64,000 nt of DNA. Source: Xiphophorus maculatus. Its lineage: Eukaryota; Chordata; Actinopteri; Cyprinodontiformes; Poeciliidae. This document shows, piece by piece, positions 39,001 through 57,109 of the stretch. Position numbers and translations under genes: made by a program. The notes under the pieces were generated by a model. The model was not told the DNA's origin. It saw only the letters and a list, made by a program, of their open reading frames with translations, and did no database searches. Where the stretch lies: assembly GCF_002775205.1 (NCBI RefSeq), contig NC_036443.1, forward strand, positions 31,340,217-31,404,216, in the 5' to 3' direction. Numbering within the stretch: the first letter of the stretch is position 1; each line of letters starts with the position of its first letter.

Positions 39001-42000
39001 ATTTAAAAAGTTGAATCTTATTAATGCAAAAATAATTTCTTCAACTCAAAGAAAATAAATTTGGGTACTTTTATTTTGGAAAGCACACACCACTATAAAA
39101 CCTAACTTCCTTTACCATTTAACAGGATTCTCACCCAGAAGACGTCGTAGATGAACAGCCCCCCCAGCAGGATGCAGCCGGTACTGACGTTGTTCAGGTG
39201 CAGCAGCTCCACCCCATTCAGGGCGAACGCCAGGCCAAACACGTTATTGGCTATCCAGTGCTGTGATGTCACAGAAACAACCGCTGTGATTGGCTGAGAG
39301 CGAACGGCCAGCAGGCCAACAGTGGGACGTTGCGTTTACCTTTTTGAGCAGGTACCAAACCCCGACCACGCTGCTGATGAGCAGACACACCAGGTTCTTG
39401 GTGTCAAACTCATAATTCACTATTTCTGGAGGCAGAAAGAGAATCTGTCACATTTTGCTGGAAGAAAATTCAGCAGCTTTCTGAAACTCCTGATGCCGAA
39501 CTGGATCAGAACCATCAGAAACGCTGCAGCCGTTTAACAGAAACTGTAAATATCTAATTTATCAACCGTAGTGCAGAAGATACTGTCGGGTCCAATTCAC
39601 CCTTTACCAAACGGTCTGGAGGTGTTCAGACCACAGGAACCAGGCGAGTCACTGGCGGTTCTGGAACACCTGAACCGGCTCCGTCCGGTGATCAATCCGA
39701 TGGACTCACCTTCTTTGGACTCTCCAGAACCCTGAGTGAACAGCAGCTGGTACTGCTTGTTGGGGAACGACTCTGGGAAGATTCTGGACATGGCAGGACT
39801 GGAAGACAGAGACGGAATTAGACTGGGAGGCAGCGGCGCTGGCTGACCCGATCCCGGTTCTGATGGTACCTCATGGTGTGGGCCAGAGCCAGGACGCCCA
39901 GGACAAAGAAGTAGACGGACAGCAGCAGGTTGATGTATTCCTGGGAGAACACCTGCAGGACGGAGCGCGCTCAGTGAGAACCGGCCGACCCGGCAGCCAA
40001 GCAGAACCGAGAGGTCCGAACTCACCTTGAAGAAGAGGTAGAGTCCGAACAGCGTGCAGCTGGCGATGATGGGGAACCGGGCCGCGTCCCGGCTGGTGAT
40101 GGTCTCCGGGGCGTCGGCAGAGTTCTGGGAGGAACACGGACAGGATGACGGTCTGAGCAGAACCGGATCAGAACCAGATCAGAACCCAGCAGCTGCTGGA
40201 CTGGAGTCCGTCAGCACCGTTAGAACACGGACATGAATCCAGAACCTGCAGACGGATGTGGAGTTCTGGCTCCTGGGTGACCTCTGACCTCAGAGAGGAT
40301 TCGAGTTCGGATCCGTCTATATTCTGCTCCGACCCGTCTCTGGAGACGCAAACTGGGTCAGACGAGCGGGAGGATGGATTCATCAGAACCATCTGCTCTC
40401 AGCCGGGTCTCAGAACCCGCTGTGGATCCATAGGCAAAGAACGGTTGGTTCTGGAAAAACCCGGTTGGACACTCAGGCCCGGCGCCGGGCGGGGAGTTCA
40501 GGACAAACAGAACCAGGCAGAACAACGTGCATCAGTCCAGAACTACACAGCAGAACCACCACAGTTAGCTTCAAACAGAACCGGTTCTGGATCCATGGCG
40601 GTTCTGATCCACATGCAGACCAGAGAGGACGATGACAGAACATCTAGAACCCGGCCAACCGCTGGACCAGAACCACCTGGTACCGAGACGCAGGTAGAGT
40701 CCAACATGGCTGCCAGGCGTTTCAGGAAGTAGCTTAGCATAAACCGACTATTTTGAAGGACACTTCCTGTTCACGCCGCAGGCAGCCATGTTGGAAGCCA
40801 CTGGGTCACACTTCCTGTTGAACAGAGCGGTTCCGGTTCTGTCAGACTTGCTCCAGAACCAGTGGCTCATCTCAGCCCTGATCCAGCATGAAGACGGAAT
40901 GGGTTCCAGAACCTTCAGAACCTGGTCCAATCCACCAGAACCAGAGCGGCCTCATCAGAACCCAGTCCAGTTCTACAGAGATGATCCAATGATGTGGTTC
41001 TGGTGTTTAAACTGCAGTTTCTAGAAGCCATCCTGGTCCAACCTGGACCCAGTGGATCAGAACCACCAGAACCAGACCACATTCTGGAGAGATAAATCAG
41101 CCGTTTGGTTCTGCCGGGTCAAAACAGGGACACCAGTCTGTCCTACTGGGTCGTGGTTCTGGCCCAGAAATGGGCCAGAACCAGAACTGGGTCAAGGTTC
41201 TGATCCAGAACTGGAACCACAACTAGAACTGGGTCTAAACCAGAACTGGGTCATGGCTCTGACCCAGTAGAACGTCAGACGGGTTCATGTTGTGTTTGTG
41301 CCAGAACAACAAAGAGGTTCGGTTCTGATACTCACTCTGAACCCAGAGTCGTACCCACCGTCTCCGAGCTCCTGCAGACGGACGCAGAGACAAGATGGCG
41401 GACAGACAGGTGAGCAGACAGACAGACAGAGAGAGAGGTCAGAGGTCAAGTTGCAGATGACAGAAGCCTGGAAGATCAGCTCGTTAAGAGAAACAGGTGA
41501 TGAACATTAAGCAGGAAGGAAGTCATGTGACACCAGCAGCACAGCCGGTCCAATCAGCTGCCTGGAAGCTGGGAGCCAATCAGATTCGAGGAAACACAGA
41601 GGGAGGAGCTTCAGTTGGTTTATAAACAATAGATGAGCATCCAACCATCCATCCAACCAACATTCAACCATTTACTCATCCATCCAACCATCCATCTTGG
41701 ACTTCTCCATTCTTGCATCATAGAGGTCAGAGGTCAGGAGGAAACCCGTCCATCCATCTCCAGGTTCCTGAAGGACCTCTAGATGTTTCCAGACTGAACT
41801 GGATCTTCAGTTCCTCCAGGAAGTTCTGGTTCTTCTTCAGGCCTCCTCCAGCCAGTTCACAAACTTTCACCATATTTAATAACTCATTTTAAAAACTCGC
41901 TACAGTTTCAGAACCAACTCTGGTTCTGATCCAGATGAGCCTCACCAGCTGAGAAACAGTCCAGCTGGAGGCCATTAAGAAACACCCCACAGCATGATGC

Positions 42001-42553
42001 TGCCACCACCACCCAGTCCTGATGAACGGGGTTGAACTCCAAGCACCAAGAAGACAGCAAAGGGTCAGCGAGGGTCAGCATCTGGATCAAGGATCTGATG
42101 AGTCCAACCCTGAGACGAACCTGCCGTCACCTGGCTGCAGGTGAACACCTGGAGTGAACACCTGCTCTAACGGAATCCGGTCAACCATTTTATTCCCTTC
42201 AACATTTTATCTCCATTCCGTGATGATTTATGAGCCGCTGCCCCTTCAAAGACTGAAGTCAATAAGCGCAGTTAGCAGGAGATGCTAACCGGCGGAAGCT
42301 AGCGGTTCTACCCCCACGCTGGTCCCCCCAGAACCAGCCGGTTCGGACCGCTGCTTACCTTGGACTTGGAGCAGGTGACGGACCGCAGGGCTCCGAAGAA
42401 GATGGGCAGCAGGGCCATGACCACCAGGCTGCCGTAGGCCAGCGCCGTTCCCTCCGGGGTGGCCACGAATTTAGCCGTGGCGTTCAGCACCTCGGTCCCG
42501 TTGGAGTCCGTGGCGTTCGGGACGGCCGCGGGGACGGGTTCTGCCTCTGTCAT
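36045..42553 (-). CDS. hm13: Signal peptide peptidase (minor histocompatibility antigen H13)
   Basis: Eleven minus-strand coding exons: 42553-42359, 40124-40026, 39952-39870, 39798-39710, 39425-39340, 39260-39135, 38488-38431, 38353-38233, 38136-38034, 37922-37837, 36117-36045. All join in phase to 372 residues (human 377). It is a presenilin-type aspartyl protease of the ER membrane that cleaves leftover signal peptides. Visible landmarks are three N-terminal glycosylation sequons (N13, N18, N24), the active-site pair IYD (D223) and GLGD (D269), and the PALLYLVP motif near residue 321. The tail ends KKDQ, fitting a KKXX ER-retrieval signal. An upstream in-frame Met at 42622 could extend the start; I chose 42553 because the human N-terminus is similarly short. 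Intron 1 is about 2.2 kb and very rich in CAGAACC words. Confidence 0.97.
37055..37208 (-). CDS. hm13: Alternative last exon of hm13 (SPP-beta-like C-terminus)
   Basis: A second possible terminal exon lies between hm13 exon 10 and the KKXX exon. It begins after an acceptor reading GTCGCCATAG and joins exon 10 in phase to read SYESSEEVLPASPRI, then SFPTVSGSPASLAASM, and ends RRVLPTSM-stop at 37055. This closely resembles the longer alternative C-terminus I recall for a mammalian HM13 isoform (SYESSAEILPHTPRL...FPTVSGSPASLADS). Using it gives about 399 residues and loses the KKDQ retrieval tail, which would alter localisation. The exon is symmetrical in phase with the other last exon, so either can follow exon 10. 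Confidence 0.85.
41336..41371 (-). CDS. hm13: Candidate 36-nt in-frame cassette exon of hm13
   Basis: Within hm13 intron 1 a pyrimidine-rich acceptor (GCGTCCGTCTGCAG) is followed by 36 bases and a GTGAGT donor (TTCAGA|GTGAGT). In the phase of the flanking exons (both phase 0) these bases read ELGDGGYDSGFR with no stop. Insertion would place 12 residues between SKSK and NSADAPE, after the first membrane segment. No homologue is known to me, so this is a splice-signal prediction only. Confidence 0.35.
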
Positions 42554-42622
42554 GGCGGTTCCGGATGGAGGTTCTACAGGGGAGCTGCTGAGGCTGCTGA
42601 GGGAACTGGCAGGCGGAGACAA

Positions 42623-44232
42623 GAAGGAGCTGCGGGATCCTCATTCATCTACAGGAGCAGCTGAAACCTCGGTAAGGCCACGTTTCCTAAAGCAGAGAGG
42701 GGCGGAGGACAGCAGAGGGCTCACTCTGATGCGTTTCCTGCGTCTCTAAGGCCACGTTTCCTAAAGCAGACCCCAGAGAGGAACCGAACTGAGGAGAGGG
42801 CTCACTCTGATGTGTTTCCTGAAGAAAGATCGTCCACTGTGGTGTTCTTCTTGATTTTTTTTTATTTTTTATTTTTTTTACCGTTTAACGTAACCTACTG
42901 GTGTGGAGTGTGACTCAAAATATCTATTTTTTAATCTACATACATGATCAGTTTTCAAATTTTATTGATCAAATTTTTAAAAAAACGAAAAATGTGAAAA
43001 CATTTACTGACTCTTCATTTAATATATATCAAATTAAATATTGAATTAATATTGTATATCCTTCCATCATAGATATTCCTGAAGCGAAACAGAGGGCTCA
43101 CTCTGATGCGTTTCCCGAGTCTCAGTAAGGCCACTTTACCTTCAGCAGAGAGGGGCGGAGGAGAGAAGATGGCTCACTCTGATGTGTTTCCTGAGGCAGC
43201 AGAAGATGTAGACAGAAGGTTTATTCTACCTCCTAATTTTAATAAGCAACATTTTCTAATACAAAGAGATGAAGCGACGAGAGGTCTCACTCTGCTTTGT
43301 TTCCAGAGTTTGGCTAAATGTCATGTTTCTCATAAAGCAGTAAGAACCTAAAGGATTCTCATTGCGGTTCTGAAGGCCCATTTGTCCAGTTTAATTTAAT
43401 TTCAGAGTGAAACACAAAGTAAGGAGAGCAGTAGATGAAGATTTATTGATGTTTGATCATATTATATCTTTCCATTTACCAAGTTTTGCTTTTTTGTCCT
43501 GTTTTCCCAGCAGTTTCCCTTCTGTTTGACCCAGTTTGTAGACCTAGTCAGTCACGTTTAATTAATTTACGTTGAAACTACTTTTTATGCATCTTTTATT
43601 TCACCTGACTCAAGGTCTAAAGAGGAAAAGTTGATCAGCTGTGGTTCTTCCCTTTGCTTTTCACTGTGACATGTTATAAAAATACAACAAAAACAGCAGC
43701 CTTAAGGTTCAACTTTACAGTTTTAAAAAATCTACACATTTTATTTCTGTTCTAAAAGTTCCTGACATTTTATGTACAACAGTTTCTGTACACAATCAGA
43801 AAAACACCTGTGTTGAAAAAAAATGAAAAAAACACACAAAAAATATAAAGATGTTAAAAAACAAAATGAACCCCTAAAATCTGGTTTATTAAAAACAATT
43901 ATTCTGAAGTAAAAGGTAAAAACTTTAATTCCTCCAGTCTGGAGACATTTCCTGCCTTTCAGCAGGTCAGCAGGTCAACTCAGAGGTAAACACAGAGCAG
44001 ATTTTAGTTTACAGATTATAGCTAATCTCCTATAGTTTAATCTTCAATTTGCTCTTTCTGTGGTAAAAATATGAATCTCCAGCAGAAGACAAAAACCTGA
44101 CGCAAGAAAGCAGAACGTCGCTTCTGGCTCTTAAAGACTTTACATTTTGAGTAAAATCTCCTAAATGTGCTGAATGTGTTCAAAACTGCTTCATAAAATC
44201 TAACAGGATGGCATCTAGACTGGATCAGACGA
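42623..44232. other. hm13 upstream region and dnase1l1-like 3' flank
   Basis: The part nearest hm13 carries four imperfect copies of a promoter-proximal repeat (42662-43345). The rest, to 44232, is AT-rich and probably includes the 3' UTR of the DNase gene. AATAAA on the minus strand (TTTATT at 43740-43745 and 43883-43888) could serve as its polyadenylation signal. No exon was seen. Confidence 0.5.
42662..43345. repeat. Interrupted repeat cluster next to the hm13 5' end
   Basis: Blocks containing GTAAGGCCACGTTTCCTAAA, GCAGAGAGGGGCGGAGGA and GGGCTCACTCTGATG(C/T)G with TTTCCTG recur at about 42671, 42749, 43087 and 43280, with an AT-rich insertion at about 42850-43070 between copies. Copies diverge and the last is least similar. 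They start within about 110 bases of the hm13 initiation codon, so they may overlap its promoter or 5' UTR. Confidence 0.75.
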
Positions 44233-51493
<7,261 letters not shown>

Positions 51494-53009
51494 GGCTGGA
51501 TCTGAGAAAGCAGCAATGACACACAGCTGATTTTGGAACAACGTTTCCTCCAGTTTTGATCCGTTTTCCTCTTGGGAATAATCTTCCTCTCTGGAGGAAG
51601 ATGGGCCAGTTTAGAGCTGACCTTTGACCTTTCCCCAGTTGCTCCTCAGGGGTCATTGCTGAAGTCTTTCCAGCCTGTCGTTGTGCTAACCTGCTGTTTT
51701 AGATGTGCTCTGCTTGATGACGATCAGCTACTCAATGACACAGAACTGCTGGCCTGAAGTCAGGCCTAAACAGCAGGGTGTACTTACTCTTTCCATCTGT
51801 TGTGTTTTTTAGAGGCACAACAGCCTAAAGACAAAATCGTTTTAGTTTAATTAAGCTCAGAAAAATCAAACACCAGACCTGAAACAAGGTGTGTGAGGAG
51901 GAGTATAAAAGTTAAATTATTACGACTTCAACATGTTTTTACTGAACTAAGAGTGAAAAAGTAAAAAGTCTGAACTGAGTGACTGATCAAATCATCAATC
52001 ATGTAATATTAAAGACAGACGAACATATAAAGTTAAATTGACTTTTTCTGGTATTGTAAGAACCAAAATGATAATAATTCACAAAACAAAAAATAAAATC
52101 AGGTAAAATAAAATGTTTCCAAATCAGTTTCAGAACCTGCAGGCGAGTCTGGAGGGTTTTGGCTCCAACATGTTTGTTTTTCATTCAGTGGGGAGAAAAT
52201 CCAGAAATTCAGAGACACTTCATAATAGAATTACTCTAAATAAAAATACTCCTAAAAGTTTATTTCATCAAAAAGTTACTCAAATGTAATTGAGTAAAAG
52301 TTTCTGGGTTTGTGTTTTCAGCCTGCAGGTTAGATGTGATGCAACGTTCAGAAAGAATCAGGGACAAAATGTTCCTACGACGACAAGCAGAGGCGCCAGC
52401 GTCAGTTCCAATCTTTTCTTAGGAAGCATCACTTAAGGAGAAACTATTTCTGTGCAGGACGAATTCCTGCCAGCTTTGAGAAACATTAACTCTGCTCTGC
52501 TTTCCTTCACTTATTAACTCAGGAAGCTGCAGCGACGTGCGACAGACTGGAGTGGCTGCAGGCAGAAATAAAAACCTGTTCAGCAACGTCAGATTTCTGC
52601 GAAGCGCCTGATTCACAAAGCCGGACTCCAGATAAACCATCTGAACCCAAAACTACCGAAACAATGAGGCCGTTTGCTCACATCCAGGCTGAATGAAACC
52701 GGCTCCTGCCATAAAAACGTTTCACTAATGACTCAGAAACCAGAAACTCCAAACACAAGATTTCATCCAGAAACATAAAACTGAGGGAACGAGTTCCTAA
52801 AGAAACAGGAAAGAAAGAGATCCAGAAACATCTTGATGACACTTAAAGATGTTTACAGGTGGATCGTTGCTGCTCATGTGACCGTGGGGCGTTTAAAGGG
52901 CCAGAGTCACGGTTTCCATTTTATAGCACAATACAGTAACTATGTCGTAAAAATGCTGTTTATATCCAACATGACTTAAAAAACATTTAACTTCCTGGTT
53001 AACGCTTTG

Positions 53010-53270
53010 AAATTGGGCCTCTGTCTCTTTAAGAACTCCTGCTCTCTCTGAAGCTCCGCCTCCAGGAAGTCATCCAACATGGCTCCTCTATTAACCCTTT
53101 AAAGTTTCTACCAGCGTCGCTCTGAGCAGCAGCTCAGCAGCTGTTTGCTAATCGCTGCTGGCTAGTCTGAAGGAGCTGAGAGGGGGCGGAGCTACGGCTC
53201 GGAGGCGGGGCTAGGCCCACTAGGTGTTTAACAGCTGACTGGTTGCCATGGAGATTAGAGGATTGCATGA
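53010..53270 (-). repeat. Dispersed repeat family A, copy 3
   Basis: This is a near full-length reverse-orientation copy of 18600-18915: GTCTCTTTAAGAACTCCTGC, CTGAAGCTCCGCCTCCAGGA, AGTCATCCAACATGG, GTTGCCATGGAGATTAG. The nearly symmetrical length suggests the family has defined ends. Confidence 0.75.
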
Positions 53271-53721
53271 AAGAATCAAGACAAAACTTTATTTTGTAAA
53301 TAACACTTCAGACTCAACTGAAGATATGTTAAATATCCAAAAATGATTAAAAAAATAAAACCCACCATGAATAAAATGGATTATGAAGTTTCTGTAAACA
53401 TTTAGAAAATTTCAATTGATCAATTTAGCAATAAATTGATCAATTGATCAGTAATTAGTCTTCTCTTAATTAAAGAATTAACCTGCAACAATAACAGGTC
53501 AGTTTTGCATTAACATCAATCTAAAATCTGGAATCAATAATGAACATAAAGTCAGTCTCTCTGGTCCAGACATGAACGGATCAGAACCGTTTGGTTCATA
53601 TTACAGAAAACGTTCCAGGGAACTCAAAGTTCCTTTAAATCAGGAAAACGCTCAAGTTCAGAGTAATCAATGGAGCATTGATTAGTTGATCAGAATTGAT
53701 GATTCTGGTTTCCTGTTTACC

Positions 53722-53724
53722 AAC

Positions 53725-53776
<52 letters not shown>
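53722..53776. repeat. (TTGA)n microsatellite
   Basis: About 13 TTGA units follow ACCAACTGA and end at TTTCTCTAG. A short GATC/GATTGA run of the same type occurs at 56718-56742 at the end of a LINE fragment. Confidence 0.95.
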
Positions 53777-53777
<1 letters not shown>

Positions 53778-55313
53778 TCTCTAGTGTGTTTTAGTCTTGG
53801 TCCCTGAGAAACGTTGAAAACCCAGAGAGAAGAGAAGCAGACATGTTTGGTGAAATGATTGGTTGCTCTGTTAGACCTCTGGAGGATTGACCAATCAGGC
53901 GACGGCGCCATCTTGGATGCAGAAGAAGAAGCAGAGCCAGATGTCTGGTTCTTCATTAGGCACCATTTTACTGAAGCAGCAGCAGAACAGAAGCTGGAGG
54001 TTTCTCCGTCAGGTTTCGGGCTTGTTGATCTCCGTCTGCCCCTCCCAGCCGCAACCAGCTGGCAGAACCGGTGGAGCAACTTTTATTCAGGGCAGCCCTC
54101 TGCAGAGCAACACCTGTGACCGACCGGAAAGCAGCAACAACCTTCAAACGGACCAAGAGAGCCGCCGCCGGCTCTGATCCAACACACACTTTAATTGGTA
54201 CAACCAGTGGGAAGCTAATTTTAGACTGTGTGTGATTCAGGGTTTAATGTTGTTTTGGTGTTTTTAGCACTTCCTCCCACAGCAGGGTTTAATAACATGA
54301 TAACATCACAGCGTTATGAAATAAAATCAGCAGCTGTGACTCAAGAGCATGAAAACATGACAGAGTTTGTGTCTGTAGTTCAAACATGAACCAGTTATGG
54401 ATGGAGGTCCAGAGTTTCTCCCTGGGAGGCCGTGAGGAGAAGCTGCTGCTGGGCTCAGTGACGGCTCTCCGATAGCCTGCTGAGTCAGCATGTTGACTCT
54501 GCTCAGGGTTTCATGGACCTGATGCTGTGGTCATGTGATCGTCCTCCCACCCTGCACTGATTCATTCCCAGGTGAGACACACCTGCAGCAGCTGGACAGC
54601 TGGAGCCGCCCAGGAAAACATCCAACCCTCCATTTCTGGAGTCTGGAAACAGTTTTCAGAAAATCACTTGGTCTCCAGATGATAAGAACCTGCAGAGCTG
54701 TTCTCAGTGTCTGAGCCAAATGAAGGAGGTTCCACTGCAGCATGTCACGATTTTAACTTCAAAATGTTTTACAGTCAAACAGCATCAGGAAACGGATTTG
54801 GTCCAAACTATTCATAATTCACTTTTTCTTTTACCACATTTTAAGAGTTTGATTAAAATTCACAACAAATGGATGGAAACATGGATGCTGAGTTTCCTGG
54901 TCTTTATTCTGATTGATTTAAATGTGTATTTAAATTTAAATGTGTATTTAAATTTCTGCTGATACGTGAAACAGATCTGATCTACGTCAGAAAATCATTT
55001 GTCGTCTCCTGTTTTGACTGGAAGCTCCGCCCATCAGGCGACGTGTAAAAACTTATTGACATATTTATCAACTTTTCAGAAAGAATAACTGTCTGCTGAT
55101 ATTAAAAATTGGTCTGAAAACTGCAGCCAGCGCTCCGCTGCAGCTGAGAATGTTAATGAAACATTTCCTGGTTTGTTTCCGTTTGGAGTTTTATTTCATT
55201 TAAATTGTCCAGTTTGGTTAAACATGTTGAGTCTTTTCTGCTGCAGCTGGATGAGCTGGACTCGTTTTTCGTCAACAGATTCTGCAGAACCACGCGGAAT
55301 ATCTGAAGACCCG

Positions 55314-55984
55314 ATGCTGCAGAACAAAGACCCGATGCTGCAGAGCAAAGACATGATGCTGCAGAGCAAAGACCTGATGCTGCAGAACAAAGACCCGATG
55401 CTGCAGAGCAAAGACATGATGCTGCAGAGCAAAGACCTGATGCTGCAGAACAAAGACCCGATGCTGCAGAGCAAAGACATGATGCTGCAGAGCAAAGACA
55501 TGATGCTGCAGAGCAAAGACCTGATGCTGCAGAACAAAGACCCGATGCTGCAGAGCAAAGACATGATGCTGCAGAGCAAAGACCCGATGCTGCAGAGCAA
55601 AGACCTGATGCTGCAGAGCAAAGACCCGATGCTGCAGAGCAAAGACATGATGCTGCAGAGCAAAGACCTGATGCTGCAGAGCAAAGACATGATGCTGCAG
55701 AGCAAAGACCTGATGCTGCAGAGCAAAGACATGATGCTGCAGAGCAAAGACATGATGCTGCAGAGCAAAGACCCGATGCTGCAGAGCAAAGACCTGATGC
55801 TGCAGAGCAAAGACATGATGCTGCAGAGCAAAGACCTGATGCTGCAGAACAAAGACCCGATGCTGCAGAGCAAAGACCTGATGCTGCAGAGCAAAGACAT
55901 GATGCTGCAGAGCAAAGACCTGATGCTGCAGAACAAAGACCCGATGCTGCAGAGCAAAGACCTGATGCTGCTTGTTGAAAAGAG
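55314..55984 (+). repeat. 31-unit 21-bp minisatellite with heptad-coding frame
   Basis: Thirty-one full copies of a 21-bp unit (ATGCTGCAGAGCAAAGAC plus a variable CCG, ATG or CTG triplet) and one partial copy form a highly uniform array. On the plus strand it can be read in a 300-codon open frame (55173-56075) as the heptad MLQ(S/N)KDx, with x being Pro, Met or Leu. Two minus-strand frames are also open because the unit length is a multiple of three and lacks stops. I cannot tell whether it is coding. No homologue is recognised, and the flanking parts of the frame have no domain. It is most likely a minisatellite. Confidence 0.85.
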
Positions 55985-56094
55985 GAAAACTCTTTTCACC
56001 TGCTGCGACGTGATTATAGATCAGCTCAGAACGAATTCTGGAGCGACTGCTCTCCATCGCAGGATTAACATCTAACGGAGTTCAGCTTCTATGA

Positions 56095-56745
56095 GTCGTA
56101 AATCTGGAACAAACTTCCAGAAAACTGCAAAACAGCCGGAACACTGAGATCCTTAAAATGAAGGCTAAACGCCCAGCTGGTGAGAGCTGCTTCCGATTGA
56201 TAATCACTGGAACATTGGTTTTGATGATGTGATGTTTGTTTTTATGACTGTCAAAATAATCAACAAATCGATAAATCAATATTGCTCAATAATTTCCATT
56301 TGTTGTTTTTCTCTTTCCACCAGAAACTGGGTGATAAAAGTCTTCAGTCTGCTGCTTTGGCCTGAACTAAACCTTCTTTGAAGGATAATTTTGTTTACAG
56401 ATTCATAAAATGTTTTATTTACTTTGGATATTAAAATGTCTTCCAGTTTAAATGTTCATTAGAGTTTAACGTTTATTCATTTTGACAATGAGTTGCTGTT
56501 ATATTTCTGGAAAACTTTCTCAGGGCAACAATATTATTGTTTATCACAATAACTTCTGGGATAATTTATCGTCCAGAAACATTTATTATTATCGGCTGTT
56601 ACTGATGTTCTCAATTTGTGACTCTATTTTGTTTTTATCTCTTTTTATTTTTGTGTTTTTATGATGTAAACACTTTGAAATGTCTTGTTGTTGAAATGTG
56701 TTACATAAATAAACTCGATCGATCGATTGATTGATTGATTGCAGC
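56095..56745 (+). mobile_element. Degenerate LINE 3' end with a nested family D repeat
   Basis: One frame from about 56102 reads IWNKLPENCKTAGTLRSL then a stop, followed by RLNAQLVRAASD, matching the usual C-terminal tail of fish L2/Rex-type LINE reverse transcriptases (LWNKLPENCKTAETL...SRLKTHLFRAAFD). The right part, 56610-56745, ends GTAAACACTTTGAAATGTCT, CATAAATAAACTCGATC and a GATTGA run, typical of such 3' UTRs. Between them, 56266-56590 is a family D copy, so the LINE appears split by a later insertion. The coding part is broken. Confidence 0.65.
56266..56590 (+). repeat. Dispersed repeat family D, copy 3
   Basis: CAGAAACTGGGTGATAAAAG, TCTTCAGTCTGCTGCTTTGG, TTACTTTGGATATTAAAATG and AATATTATTGTTTATCACAA match the 25.3-kb copy in order and orientation. 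It lies within the degenerate LINE. Confidence 0.65.
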
Positions 56746-57109
56746 TTTTCTCGACCCTTTCTGAATTTTGTTCCAGTGTTGGCTCAGTAGAGATTAAGTT
56801 ATGAAGATGCTGTATTAATGTTACATGATCTCTGCAGTCACTCGTCGTTTCAAACAAAACCAACATGAAGCATCCAGTCGTTTCCCTGAACGGATCCTCA
56901 ACACAAACACGGCATCTGGCAGCATCACGGCTCTGGGATCCTGACCACATCAGGCATCAAAACAGAAACTCCTGTTGGCTCAACAAGCCATCATCCGTTA
57001 CCGTGACGAATCTGATCACATTCAGGTTGTTATGGTTCCAACACGCCTCAAAGCGGGTCACAGCCAGTCTGAGCTGGAATAACATTTATCCACTTTATGA
57101 ATTTGCAAA

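Noticed and set aside
41980-42110. CCACAGCATGATGCTGCCAC segment resembling a widespread repeat
   Set aside because: The word is familiar from fish repeats, but I could not define element ends or class, so it is not listed as a mobile element.
53717-54177. Paired frames on both strands near 53.9 kb
   Set aside because: There is no recognisable domain or splice context, and part is the TTGA array.
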